64,000 bases of DNA from Colias croceus (GCF_905220415.1 NC_059553.1:8084501-8148500); one strand, 5' to 3'. Counted from the stretch's first letter, positions 22,058 through 35,539 are shown. A program made the numbers and translations. Notes: generated by a model not told the origin, from the letters alone.

Positions 22058-23060
22058 CATCGAGATATATGTACTACGTACTAGAGAGGTTATTCCAAAC
22101 AAAAACATTGCGCGCGGCCGATGTGGTGGGGTACGTGTGGAACGAGCGAGGCGTGGCTTCAAGTTCAAAGATTAAGCAATGCGTGCAGATGCGACACATT
22201 GTGCAATCTGTTTACTTGGTACTATCTGGTGGTACTGATACTAGGGAATTAATAAAAAGAGGATTTTATATTAAACTATGTATTTTAATTTCCTTTAAAT
22301 AATATCAATTTAGTAAGCTTTTGTCGTTTTGTGTAGTAATCAATAGTTTTATCAGTTTTTGCTTCATGATGTAATCGAATTTTGGAGTATTGGTTTATAA
22401 TAGCCCTAATTAAATGGATACGATGATTCAATGTTGATGACGTTTACGTATAAGAAACTCACATTTTGAAAAAGCTCACGTGAGATTCGAGGATGGGGGA
22501 GGGCATAATAATTTATAAATCCTATTGGAACAACTGTTGATGAACCTTTTTTTAATAAATAAAAATAGGTAAATAAATAAATATTACTGAATATAACCTA
22601 CCGTTTTACTTTGCGTAGTCGGGTAAAAGTATAAATATCTAGGTACTACACCACGGTATTCTTTCATATTGTATATTCATAGTTAAAAAATCCAGTTACA
22701 TTTTTTTAACACTCATCGATAGTGTCACGTCTGTGCTGTTAGTCTATGAAAAATGGCGCGAAACGCAGAACGCGTGGTGATTTTTCGCAAAATGATAACA
22801 ATATTAGTAAAATGCATGACTTACTCATAATAAGGAAACTTACTGGTGAAAAGTCACTCCTCGGGATTTGTTTGTATTATGGGAACTGTTAAAACAATAT
22901 CTTAGCACACACGAAGGCATTTTGAACAGAGCAATAACACGTGTTGACGCGGCAAGCGTCCGGCACAGACTAAAGAGACTTGTGATTCTTGCCTCTAGCT
23001 CGTGTTAAAGAGAGTGTAGTAGCGATCGCCTCTCTAGTACGTAGTACATATATCTCGATG
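22058..23060. mobile_element. 1,003-bp TIR transposon, non-autonomous, 8-bp TSD
   Basis: The terminal inverted repeat of 32 bp is perfect (CATCGAGATATATGTACTAC…). Direct repeats of ACCACATG flank it exactly (22050-22057 and 23061-23068). An 8-bp duplication fits hAT or P superfamilies. No transposase frame is present; the longest interior frame (22069-22302) starts inside the TIR and is probably chance. Perfect ends and duplication suggest recent insertion. Confidence 0.9.
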
Positions 23061-25302
23061 ACCACATGCCTATACTTATATAGTTGAGAGAGTGTATTTT
23101 ATTATATGACATAGACGTACGCGACAGTTATAGTATTGAGTAACTTAATAGTTCAAAAAAGCTAGTGGCGAATAATTTAAATATAACAATTGTGTGAATC
23201 AAAAGGCTTTAAATAGTATTATATCAATACAATAGAATAAACGAGTTAAAAGATTAAATACACTGACGACTTTAACAAGAAAAAAACCCCAAGATCTCGA
23301 GCGATTTTCATTAATAACTTTTAAACGGTTGTGAGTTTTTACAAAAATTAAAATGATCCTTTTAGATATAAAGTTCACTTTACATTTTAATTTTAGATCC
23401 CAGTCAGAGATAAAGGACATTTTTACAATATAAAAGAAGAAAGAAATATCTTCTTAAATTTCGTTTATTTTATAGGTAGATTACTAACACCACAGATAAC
23501 ATAATACTATACTAATACGTACCTATTTTGGAGTATTTTTTCCATGTAGGTACTGGAATGAAGTATATTATAGTTATTTTTTTATTTTAATTCAGATTCA
23601 GATACTTATATGTTTCATCGTGATATGTGTAGTAGAATGTTTTTAAATTATTGATGATTTGTTATTAAATGCCGTTAGAATGTGAGAGTTAAATTCCAAC
23701 CATCGCTTTCCTTATTTTTATGAATAAGATAATATTATACCTATATTAATAGCTTAATGATTACTTAAATAGGTTCCTAGGAATGAATGAAAACAGCCGA
23801 AAGAGCTCAAGTTAAATTGGTTCAGAGTTAATACAATCATATAAAAGTAGAAAGACAATCTAAGTTTCGTTTGTGTGTTTTGTCTTAAAAAAATTTATAT
23901 AAAAGAAAATGTCAACAGATATTAAAATAAATATTAAAATAATAATTATTTTTGTAAGTGAAATAATAATTGACTTAATATAAAAAGTAACACAAAAGCT
24001 GTGACAAAAGGTAAAATTTATTGATAAATAATTTCTGAACTTCACTCACTTTATTCAAAGGAAATTATTTTCTTGATAAGGAAAAGTTTTAGGATATCGA
24101 AACCGGAATCAGCCAATACAAAAGGTTCAGTTCAAAAGATATTTAACTTTATCACAATTTAACTTCATTTTGTAGTTATATTGTGAGATGTTTCAAATAA
24201 GTTCACTACCCTATTTAAGTGAGACAGTAATAAATTATTTTATATAAGTTATATACTTAAACAATATGCAGGATATATAGCTCTTTACTACCAATTGAAG
24301 AGTTCAGAATAGAAGAAGTATTTCATTCTTATTATTTAGTTATTTATTCATATTATAATATCTGCAAAAATAATGCTAAACAGTTTCTATGTATGAGTGA
24401 TAAGAACAAGGTCCGGGAAGTCTACATGTTATTTTATATACTGTATAGGTACTATACTGTATATTGTACTTTTAATCATCATCATCATCAGGTACTTTGA
24501 TACTTTACCTAGAATTCGTAATTGCTTCGCGAGTTTTTCATTTCTCAACTACATAAATTATGAAAAAATTGCATTATGTAGTAATTTACACATGTATCTT
24601 TAATATTCAGGAACTTACCAAAAATCGAGGAAATAGCAGATGTTCGTTTGCATTTGCTGACTGCTGTTAAAGAAGGCATTGCCTTAAGCGATGTTATCTA
24701 CTTACAAACTACATTCGATACGGATATATTATTTCTAACTACTTTTCATTAGAAGCGAAGCTTGGTTAATTCTAAAACAACTCGTCATTAGCTGGTTATT
24801 TACTAACTACTGGATTATAATCGCTTTTACATTGAATTTTTATGGCGTATTGTCATCCGTTTTTAAATCAATAGTTATGAATTTTGCCTATCGTCAACGT
24901 TATACAAATAAAAATATTGCATAAATCAAATGAGTATAATTTAATTAACGCCAGAATATGTTAATTCTTCTTTAATTAACAAAGTGCATTAATATTCATA
25001 AATATATTGAAAACATACTTTCATCGTTTTTCTCATAATATTTTTTTTTCTATTTATAAAGTGCAATAGTTGCACCGTAATCAATAAAATAATTAACCAA
25101 CACTTTTAAAACATTTTATATAATTGGATATAGAAGATTGATCAGCCAATAGATGCCAATAAAACATTTTCCTGCTCATAACGTTGTAATCGAACATTCT
25201 CGAATGTTCTCGAAATCGATATTATTCTAATTACGAAGCATTAGTTCTAATAGCTTAATATTAAAGCGCCGATCTAACACATAAGTTTCAAACCAAACTT
25301 AC

Positions 25303-25326
25303 TCTCTGGTCTAAAGGTCACCCGGT
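25303..25326 (-). CDS. candidate 24-nt microexon
   Basis: On the minus strand, acceptor TTTTATGATTTCAG| precedes 24 nt and donor AGA|GTAAGT follows. The length is a multiple of three. In phase 1, as the flanking exons demand, it reads through without a stop (D-RVTFRPE-T) and would add eight residues between the exons at 53844 and 9733. The upstream pyrimidine tract is weak. It could be chance, or an alternatively spliced cassette. Confidence 0.3.
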
Positions 25327-25464
25327 CTGAAATCATAAAATTTTACATTAATTCCTGTGTATTTAACTTCTCTTTCCTCCTTTCAATATAATGCTTTATG
25401 TGAAAACAAACTCAATGTTACCTGTACTATATTCATATTATAATACCTTCCTACATATTATGTA

Positions 25465-25699
25465 CTAGATTTCCGCCCGCGGCTACGCCCGCGTTTTCAA
25501 AGGAAAACCCGCATAGTTCCCGTTCCCGTGGGATTTCTGGGATAAAAACTATACTATGTGTTAATCCAAGTTACCCTTTATATGTGTGCTAAATTTCGTT
25601 GTAATCGGTTCAGTAGTATTTGCGTGAAAGAGTAATAAACATACACACACACACACACACACATTCTCACAAACTTTCGCATTTATAATATTAGTAGGA
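25465..25699 (-). mobile_element. Helitron-like family E copy with (CA)n tract
   Basis: The plus strand starts CTAGATTTCCGCCCGCGGC, contains CCCGCATAGTTCCCGTTCCC and a CA run (25643-25663), and ends ATTTATAATATTAGTAGGA. Near-twin of 35369-35607. Confidence 0.8.
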
Positions 25700-26211
25700 C
25701 TGTGTAATCTTTATGCCTACGTAATCTTAAATGATTGAATTCTTAATAAGAAAATTATCATAGAGAAACCTTTGAAATTGTTTGAAAGACGATTCGCGAT
25801 CAATTTTCTTTGCTTTCATATTAATTAAACAAGTAGGTAGTTGGATACACGTTAAAAACAAAAAGAGAAAAAAAGGTAGATCACGTTTATCATAATTGTA
25901 TACAAAATAATTAATAAAAAAGTCTCAAAAGATACCTTAGAAGTTGCAAAAAATGACGAATCGTTACGAAAATCCGGCTTTATACATAAAAATTATTATA
26001 GGTAATAAATATGTTGGTAAAGTAAGTGATTCTCCATACATTTGAGCAAAATATGAGTGCTTTGTCGAATTGACAGTAAAAATATACAAACATTAAAAAA
26101 CGTTTTAAAATCAATTTTTGAACGTATAGTTAAATCAAAAATATTTATTCCAATGTGCGTTTATTCTCAGAAGCGGGTAATGTACCTATTTATGGTTGTA
26201 TTTATACTGTA

Positions 26212-26382
26212 CTAGCTTTCAGCCCGCGACTTCGCCCGCTTTGTCTAAAACCTAATAAATGATTATACTAAAACTTACTCTATCTATTAAAAAAAACCGC
26301 ATCCGTTGCGTAGTTTTAAAGATTTAAGCATACATATTACATAGGGACAGATAAACCGAATTTGTTTTATACTATGTAGTGA
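26212..26382 (-). mobile_element. Helitron-like family A copy
   Basis: Plus strand from CTAGCTTTCAGCCCGCGAC to TACTATGTAGTGA; A and T flank the element as expected for the family. Confidence 0.75.
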
Positions 26383-26817
26383 TGCTTTATTTGTTCTTTT
26401 AATTACAAATGGCATATTTTTCTCTTGTAGGATTCAAAGCAGATTTTTTATTCAGACCCAATTTAAATTAAAACTTTTAACAAATAGCGTATCTTACAAT
26501 AGTGAAGGAAGAAGTAAACAAATCGTTCCAAATTGATTAACAGACTAGAGCACGAAAATGCACACGTATGGATAGAATATATAAGCTTACATGATTAACT
26601 ATAACAGTATCTATTATATTCTACTGTATATCAGGAACTAAAATCGGGAACTGTTTAGAATAATAAGTGATGAGTTAAATTTACATAATATAGAGCATTT
26701 TTATGTATTTTCATTTAGATTTATTGACAGTGATAAATGTATAGTTTCTAGGGAAAATATGCTAAGTGAAGTATGAATTAGTTTATCTCATACATTTTTT
26801 ACACTGGTACATTTTTA

Positions 26818-26876
26818 ACCGACTTCAGAAAAAAAGGAGGAGGTTATCAATTGGGCCGGTATTTTTTTATGTTAAG
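26818..26876 (+). mobile_element. fragment of the AACCGACTTC foldback family
   Basis: AACCGACTTCAGAAAAAAAG followed by GGAGGAGGTTATCAATT matches the left end of the complete element at 52424-52658. The rest is missing. Confidence 0.6.
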
Positions 26877-27777
26877 GTACGTACTGTATTAGGTGCGTAT
26901 ATAAAAATGCTCTGAATTAAACGTTGACCTTATATTTGATGAATCAATAACATACTATTTTTAGGAATTTCAAATATTAACTTGACATCACATTTGATGG
27001 ACGATTACCCTCGGAATTTCAGTATATAATATCCTTCTTAGAATTGACTTGCGCATTTTCTCCTTAAAACATTTTTGTAACAAAAAAATGTTAAAATTCC
27101 AAAATACGAGTAGAATATATCGTATCGGATATTTTTGAATTTAGTTTAATCCCCGGTGAGAAAAAGCCGCGGTTAAGTAGGACACATAAAATTATCCGTA
27201 AAATTTATCAAATAGGGTCACCCACTTTCATATACTTGAGATTCGCAAATATGCATTTAGCTTATAGTTTATTGAAGTCAAAATAAGTATGAAATAAGAT
27301 TTACACACGTATTTTAGAAAAAAAAAAGAAATACAGTAGTTAGTGAAAGACGGATAAAATACACATCGTTAGGTGCGCTGATAAAACTTGTTTACCAATT
27401 TCCTACTAGAGGTTATGTCCTTAACCTATTGTTAGGTCTATTAAAAAAAATATTTGAAAGTATTTAAATAAAAATTAAACAAAAATAAAAACGATTCCAT
27501 GCAAAATCAATCATTTGTATAAAAAATAAAATTTTACCTATACTCCAAAGCGATACATCAGTTTACAATTAGCGTTTATTGAATAAAAAGTTACATTTTC
27601 TGAGAATTTACACGGCAAAAGTTGCACTGCATACCCAAAGCGTAATAAACAACTTGTTTCAGAAAACTTCTTGAGTTTTCGCTCTTTGCTTCAACACTTA
27701 ACACGTTTAATATAACTTTATTTTGACGAAAACATTTAATTACGTATCCGACGTAATGAATTTTCTTTATAACAACA

Positions 27778-27943
27778 CTAGCTTACCGCCCGCGGCTTCG
27801 CCCGCTTTCCTTGAAAACCTTCTTGAATCACTCTATCTATTAAAAAAAAACCGCATCAAAATCCGTTGCGTAGTTTTAAAGATTTAAGCATACAAAGGGA
27901 CATAGGGACAGAGAAAGCGACTTTGTTTTATACTATGTAGTGA
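27778..27943 (-). mobile_element. Helitron-like family A copy
   Basis: Plus strand from CTAGCTTACCGCCCGCGGCT to ATACTATGTAGTGA. Lacks the central AACCTAATAAATTATATAC segment. Confidence 0.75.
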
Positions 27944-27944
27944 A

Positions 27945-27999
27945 GACTATACTAATAACAATACAATAACAATACTAATGTATTGTTATTAGTATAGTC
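27945..27999. repeat. perfect inverted repeat, 21-bp arms, 13-nt loop
   Basis: Arms begin GACTATACTAATAACAATAC and are fully complementary. The structure starts one base after a family A element ends. Confidence 0.85.
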
Positions 28000-29694
28000 T
28001 TGTTAAATAACAATGACTTTTTAACTTGAATTGCCAATGACTTCTTTCAAATATGAAAAAGAAAATTGAAAGAAGCCATTATTTATTATCATAATAGTTA
28101 GCTCAATAAATTAAATAATGCTGGAGATTCGATTGCATTGAACTATTATAATAATATCTCGATTTTTCCGTATGTTGGCAGTAAATAAATTTAAAGTATT
28201 TTTTTCTATACATGCCATTGAGTATGTTAAGTACTTAAGACAATTTAAAATTTACAAAAATAAGAATACAAAATATCATTTGTAGATGATCTGTTGCTGA
28301 TTTTGAAAATATCTTTATTTCGATGAAGTTCTTACCTATTTAATGAGCAGCCACGGAAGATGTACATGAAACAAAAAAGAATACGATTAGTATAAATGAA
28401 TATTCAGACAATTTTTAAAGTTAAACTTTTATTACATCATCTCAAACTTTTTGGTCTGTGTAGCGCATGTCGCGTGGCGGTCGGCCTTACGATAATTATC
28501 GTACAAATACGATAATTTTTAGTTAAATGTCTATAGTGTGAAAAAAAGTTTCACTTTTACCGTAGTTTCATAAAACCACACAACATTTTTTTTTTTATAT
28601 ATTATGTTTTTATGAATTAATAAACTGAAAATTAGTTTCAATTAAAACTGTATATAACTGTACAATTTTTGTATAATTTCGCAGCATAAGCGAATATTAC
28701 ATAACTAATATTATCACATACTTTCATACTAACTCTTTTTGAAAATAAACTGTTTCAGACAGAATTTACATTGAATTATTGTCATGAAAACAAAGCAGTG
28801 TAATAAGCAGTATATTTATAAAGCTTGGATAATGAAGATTCCTCAAGATTAGCAAACCAGGATGTACACGTTACGAAAACCAAGGAAAACTATTCGAAAC
28901 ACTCCCTACTATTTATACCTATATAATATACAATCTACCAGCATTCTCACATAGTTGAAATTTGATCATCGAGCGACCAGCAAGGCGCCACGGCGGCGCC
29001 TGCCTCCCCCGAGTAATAAACTTATATGCATAATTATATTGGAACGTAAATTGTATCATAAATTCTATAGCAAATTGAAGTGATAAATGGGGCTTGGTGA
29101 CCGGGCTATATGCTTGAAAAAGAGCCTTCTTTTTGCTATACATGCCTATGTATAGCAATTTATTTTGGGATAAAAATCATAGATGGACAGATGGTAGAAG
29201 TACTATTTATAGGTATGTATAAGTAAAATTGAAGTGTTTGTTTGAATTACAAGAACATTTATTTTATAACAACCAACTCTAACCAGGTATCTCTACTCTA
29301 TTAGTCTATTTAATTTATAAAACATATAAGAGAAAAGGACAAAAAATTGCATACTATAATTGAAAATTACAGTAAATAAATCGAAAAAATAAAACGTTTG
29401 AAAAGTTTAATCAGAATTGTTATAATCGAGTATTATTGTCCATCCAAAACAAAACCTTTCACATCGAAAATTTCATTACACTCCCCAGCATAAATAGTTC
29501 GTTCATAAGCTGATGAAAATTGACATCATAGTTGAGTGGTTGTTAGTTGAAGGGTGTCTCCAGAGCCGATGGAGTCAAGGGTGTACAAGATGCTACGTCC
29601 ACACGTCTGCAAGTATCGTAGAACGGCCTTTCGAAACACGTTGACTGCTTGAAATAGTGTAGGTAGACTGTAGAAATGTTTCGAGTGCGCGTGT

Positions 29695-29714
29695 GTGTTG
29701 TGTGTGTGTGTGTA
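29695..29714. repeat. (GT)n microsatellite
   Basis: A short GT/TG run; other simple tracts in the window are (TTTA)n at 8456-8480 and the CA/GTAC-rich tract at 44100-44155. Confidence 0.7.
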
Positions 29715-30722
29715 CACATGTAAGGTATGAAGTGTATTATTGGGTCAAAATAAAGAAGGTTGCCGCGCTATAAGTTTCTATGTAGGGGTAATAATAATAC
29801 CTAATTAATAAAGTTGTTTGATTCCGTCGTATGTGGTACACGAATAAGAAGTAGTCTATGTACTCATGTGTGTGTGTGTCAATTGGTTAGTTTTTGTTAT
29901 TCAAGATTTTGTTACTAAGTCTGCGTTTGTTTTTAACGCAATCACATTTATTTTAATCATGTTTTAACATTTATAATAATTTTATTTACAATCCGTTTGC
30001 CATTCAAGGTGAATAAACAAACAATATCTAAACTTATAATAAAAATATAAAGCTATTTCTGATATAAATACAGGCAATTGTGTAAATTCTTAACTATACA
30101 ACTATAAATATCAAACGGCATATGTAGTACTAAAGTATGCTTTATACAGAGTATAGTCACGTATAGTGATGGAGATATTTAAAGTCTACACGTTCCCTCA
30201 ATGGCCCTTACTGGCGTCAGTATTGTATTTACCAATCTGACGCCCGTCTTTACTCTATTTACCCTCCTTTCCACTTTTTATTTGTATAGCTTATTGATAT
30301 TTAAGTGTGTTTGTCTTTTATGTATAGATAGCTATATCTATTTTAAATAAAACTTCAGAATAGATGTTACCAATTTAATTATTTATTTTCCACGTAGCAA
30401 CTGAAAAATAAACTGAATTAATGATCTCTTGCCCTCATTGGTTGGATAAAATGTTCGTAACTAGCGTTAGAAAATTCGTCAGCATTATATAAATTTCGTC
30501 GCATTTAATACTTAAGTCTGAATTTTAAATACTTCAAGCTGTAAGTGGACTGGGTAATTATTAACCTGAGCTGTTGAGGCTTAAAATTTTAAGTCGTACA
30601 ACTTTTTGCGTTCCATAGTTCAGGACTGGCATAAATTTATAATTATTTTCTCGTGATGTTGTTGTCGAAATTTTGTATTTGTGATACTTTTATCATGGAC
30701 AATTTTAGGGTTTTAGATAATA

Positions 30723-30796
30723 CTAGCTAACCGCCCGCGGCTTCGCCCGCTTTGTCTAAAACCTAATAAATTATATACTAAAACCTTCCTTCGGAA
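30723..30796 (-). mobile_element. 3' fragment of Helitron-like family A
   Basis: Only the CTAG end and about 70 bp remain. It preserves the uninterrupted AACCTAATAAATTATATAC site that proves the nested insertion at 6939. Confidence 0.7.
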
Positions 30797-30882
30797 AGTT
30801 GAGTGGTTTTTCGTTGTATTTTTCAACCCAGTTCATATATTTTCGGTGCAAAACAAGCATAGTTTTATTGAATCTATACATA

Positions 30883-31363
30883 ATATAATCAATCTGTAGA
30901 AAGGTCAATTCTGTACATTGAAAATATTGAAAAAATAAATACCAGGGGGTGTTACTGGATCGATACCAAACCCAAATATGTGATTAAAAAAATTTTTGTC
31001 TGTCTGTCTGTCTTTCTGTCTGTCTGTCTGTCTGTCTGTCTGTATGTGAAGGCATCACGTGAAAACTAACGGTTCGATTTCGATGAAACTTGGTATAATT
31101 ATACCTTATTATCCTGGGCGTAAAATAGGATACTTTTTATCCTGGAAAAATACGTAGAAAAAAATTAATCTTAATTTTTCAGTTTTATCCATAGACGTTG
31201 TTCTGTAGAACCGCGAACACACGTTGCGTATTATTATAGGCCTAGCCGTATTTGGGTCCAATAGATATTTATAAGATGTCATTGTCAGTTACTCAAAATG
31301 GAGAAATAAACCATCCACGCGAAGTCCGACATCCGCGCGGACGGAGTCGCGGGCGGAAGCTAG
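30883..31363 (+). mobile_element. Helitron-like family F copy
   Basis: Starts TCTATACATAATATAATC, has a long (TGTC)n tract at about 30994-31042 and ends GGGCGGAAGCTAG before T. Confidence 0.8.
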
Positions 31364-31943
31364 TATTATATAAAAATATTGAGTTGTTGTTGAATATGAC
31401 AATTCCTGTTCCTTTTTACACGTTTTTCGTAAAATTTGTCTTGTTTTTTTCCTTATTATTTATAGGACAGTTCTAAAATTGCATGTAACATCAATCATAA
31501 TAATTAAGTATTATGATGTATTAAAAGTTAATTCTAGACTAAGAATTTCTAAATATTTAATCACCGTTTAGTGTAGGGATAAGTTTACAAGCTAAACAAT
31601 TGAGGATTACTTGGAAATGGAAACGTTCCTAGAATTAGTGAATAGATAGTAAATTTGGTAGATTCCTACAGCAAATCCTCCTTAATTCAACTAATTCCTT
31701 AAAACACCTGAATTAAGAAAAAAAAAACAAAAGAAAAGAAAAAGTCTGGAAAGTCACCATTACTACATACATTACTTAAGGCACACGATTTAACCTAAAA
31801 CGTTCGTAGAAATACTAAAACAATTGGACATTGCAAACAAGTTAGGAATTTATTGTAATTTGTAAGAATCCCACTTTTAGTCCTAATGGGTTTTACTCTG
31901 GTCCTCTAATTAGACATAAATTCAAACTCATTTATTTATGCAA

Positions 31944-32106
31944 CTAGCTGTTCCCGTAGGCGTTGTTCTGCCCTATTGCCCCTTTTTCGAGTTTTCTCTC
32001 CAAAAGTACCTTCCTTGTAACAAAAACGTTAAAAAGCTACATTGGTCGAATCGTTCTCGAGTTTTACGCTCAACAACAGATTTGGCGATTCATTTTCACT
32101 ATATAG
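31944..32106 (-). mobile_element. diverged Helitron-like family B copy
   Basis: Plus strand starts CTAGCTGTTCCCGTAGGC. Shares GTTCTCGAGT and TTAGCGATTCATTTT-like segments with the copy at 8286. Confidence 0.5.
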
Positions 32107-33302
32107 ATTAGACTTCTTCTAGAAGCACTTTCGAATCATCATGACGTCGCATAGGATGAGTTCGCACGCAAGTTCGCACTACATATAAGTGACAGGTTAG
32201 AGTTTGTGGTGAGATATATTAATGCCTAAGTGCTCACTTCGTAATTAATCGTCTGAAGACCGGCTACTCGGAGTATGCTTTCAACTGAATTCGATTATAT
32301 TCTAGTATATTCTATTATGGTTATGAGTTATGACAGTTCATCCTAATATTATACGAAAGTGTTTGTTTATCCTTCTTACACGTCGTAACGGATCGATTTT
32401 ATGATATAATTTTGATGTTTGGAGATAGCTGTTATAAGGCTATAGGTACTGTAACTACTTTTGATCGCGGTAAAATATCTCATTCCTTTTAAATTGAGTT
32501 GGGAATTACTTTGAAATATAAGGGCGAAGCGACCATAAATAAAATGTCACTTTGTAAACTTAATCCATTTTAGCGCATGTAAGCCTTTTTATTCTGAATT
32601 CTCTAATAGTAGGTATCTAACGTAAAATCAAATACACAGTCTTTCTTGCTATGCTTCCTAAATAAAAGCAACAATACGTTAATTTATAATCGTGTAGCGA
32701 GTGTTCTCTCGAAACAAAAGAGTCCTAACACTAGGTCCTTGGGGCGCCTTGATGGAAAGTCGGTCAAGTAGCAGGATGCATGCCTTGAGTGCCGTGTAGT
32801 CGAGCCTTATTTAGTGGAGTACACATGTTAGTGCCTTTGTGTTGGTAATGTTATTAATGGTGTGCACTTACGTAGGTTAAGTGGAGAATTGAAATAATTA
32901 AATTAGTCAAATTGTTTCCTGACGATTATGTTTTGTTGCTTTTTTGTCAAAAATTAAATATTTCCATTTATAATTATTATTTCTTTTTTCCAAAATATGT
33001 TATTATATTATAAACATCATCTAGTTAAATCCCATTTAAAAATTTGAACGATATTTTTATAAAATGTTATTTGCAATGAATTTCCTTATAATGATTATGA
33101 ATTATTATATAAGATTAGATAAAATAACACCAAAAACAAATTAAAGATCTCAGAGTTATTTAATATGGCCACCTTATGGCCAAATACACAATCGTTACTA
33201 TTAACCAAATGTAAATAATTAATTTCGTATGCTGGGTCAGTACCATTTAATATGAAGGCGGAGTAACCAATCAAGTACGTGACCCCCTTATATATTATAA
33301 TA

Positions 33303-33695
33303 CTAGTAGTTCGCCCGCAGCTTCGCCCGCTAAATCAATGGAAAACCCGCATAGTTTTCGGGAGTTCTATCTACCATGTACCCTCCATAACTATCCATGT
33401 TATTTAACCATTAACGATCCATATTACCCTCTACGTGTGTGCCAAATTTAATGTAAATCGGTTCAATAGTTTTTTCGTGAAGGAGTAATACATCCCTACA
33501 TAGTATTAAACAAAGTCGCTTTATCTGTCCCTATGTCCCTATGTATGCTTAAATATTTAAAACTACGCAACGGATTTTGATGGGGTTTTTTAATAGATAG
33601 AGCGATTTAAGAGGAAGGTAGCATATAACTTATGTATATTTTTGAGAAAGTGGGTGAAGCCACGGGCGGAAAGCTAGTTTATAATATTAGTAGGA
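33303..33695 (-). mobile_element. Helitron-like family E copy interrupted by family A
   Basis: The E copy starts CTAGTAGTTCGCCCGCAGC. It is broken at 33493 by a plus-strand A copy and resumes with TTATAATATTAGTAGGA to 33695. Its CA tract and the CTCACAAACTTTCGCA segment are missing at the junction, so a deletion accompanied or followed the nesting. Confidence 0.7.
33493..33677 (+). mobile_element. Helitron-like family A copy nested in family E
   Basis: Starts TCCCTACATAGTATTAAAC and ends GCGGAAAGCTAG before T, with the usual GTATGCTTAAATATTTAAAA body. Confidence 0.75.
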
Positions 33696-35368
33696 TCCTC
33701 TATCAAAAGGTTGTTGCTCGAATAATTCATGAACATTCAATCCACTATAAGTTTTTGGCATTTTTTCAAGACGGACATCGAAACGGATGCCGTTACGTCG
33801 TAAATTCATTCGCTGAGTATAAACAGAGTGCTAATTTTTTACAGAAACCAAGAATGTACGTAGGTGCGGACAGAAATAGGGATTTCGAATGTTTAAATGA
33901 CCTGCCTCAATATTTGCTTTTATTTCATTTAATATACTGCTTTCGGTATTTGATGAACGAATCGAATTGTAACTGTAGAGACTAATCTAAAAAAAAGCTG
34001 GTCGTTGATAATTTTTGAGAACAGCTCTTATTATTATGTTTACATGTAAAATAAAAGGCCAAAATTGTTCCTACAAAATTGCCACCCTTCAAAGAAATTG
34101 AATTAATTTGAATAAAAGGTTTACAGTTAGAAAGAAAGAAAGAATGAAAACGTATAATTAATGGCACATAGCCTCACAAGGACATTATGAAAACAATTTA
34201 TACAATACTTATATATTGTTTTTAAAAATACACATTGAAGTGAAGCATGATGCCATTTAAAGGGGAAATCACTCGGTGAACATCTTTGACCACTAACGTT
34301 TATTTCCATTTGAATTTCATTTCAATTTAAATAATTATTATAATAATGAATACACGATTTTTCTATGGACTTCAAGCATTAGGACGACAGGTACTACTAG
34401 TAAATATTATACAATTTTCATTAGATGATGGGTGAGGACATGAATAACTAATAATATTGAAGGTTAAGGAAAGCTAGCGAAGCTCCATATCCCTGACCTA
34501 ACCTTTCCAGATTAATTAAGATTTAATCCAGATCCCAGTATCAATGAGGCTTTGTAACTTAGTAAATTGCCGAATTTCTGTATATAAAGTTAAAAGCTCA
34601 GTCAGTTATCAACTCCGTTCTATTACTAATGTATTACTTATCTTATAGCATTATACAGTTAAGAAATAATGAGAGATTACATGTTATTCAATCCATTAGT
34701 ATTATAAGATTTATTATATCATGTTAAGACGTACAGAAATCATACTTCTTCTATATCTTCGCCGTAGCCGATAAAAAGCAACACATAAATCCACAACGCC
34801 TCGGTCAATACATCCTTTATTCATAGCAATCAAATTTAAACACAATCCAGGCAGAGGCTTTATAAGAATTGATATATCACTCCTGAGACTACGCATGCGT
34901 CGTAGCACCGTAGCAAGTTGCGTAGCAACAGGTAGGCGCTACGAGAAGCACAATATTATAACCCCATTTAATTAGATTGTAAAATGAATTTCGACTTAAG
35001 ATGATGGTAATTCTAGAAGCGATAACACTTATTTTTAAGTGATGATATAATAATTTTTAAGGCTTTAATGGGCTGGAAAGAGCGTCGTTTTTTATTTCAT
35101 AATGGTAATAAAAAATAAGTAACCTTTAATGCTTAATTTGAATGTGATTTATTTCTAAGATCATACCGCATCTTTTATGAATGGACAGATTGTGCTCATG
35201 TTTATAACATGTGGGTCACAGAATTGCTTTATCATAAATAAAATTTTAAGTGAAGTTTAATTACATATTAATATTTAAATTATGATTATAATTTAATTAT
35301 TCTAATCTTGACATAAGCAAGGTTTGTTTTAGCAAATATACCGCTTTAAGTGTGTAAAATATGTAATA

Positions 35369-35539
35369 CTAGATTTCCGCCCGCGGCTTCGCCCGCTTTT
35401 TCAAAGGAAAACCCGCATAGTTCCCGTTCCCGTTGGATTTCCGGGATAAAACCTATTCTATGTGTTAATCCAAGTTACCCTCTATATGTGTGCTAAATTT
35501 CATTGTAATCGGTTCAGTAGAATTTGCGTGAAAGAGTAA

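Noticed and set aside
24478..24492. (ATC)n run as another SINE/LINE tail
   Set aside because: No SINE or LINE body is recognisable beside it.
33632..33985. 117-codon open frame
   Set aside because: It starts inside nested Helitron-like sequence and crosses the element boundary; no motif, splice signal or coding-like composition.
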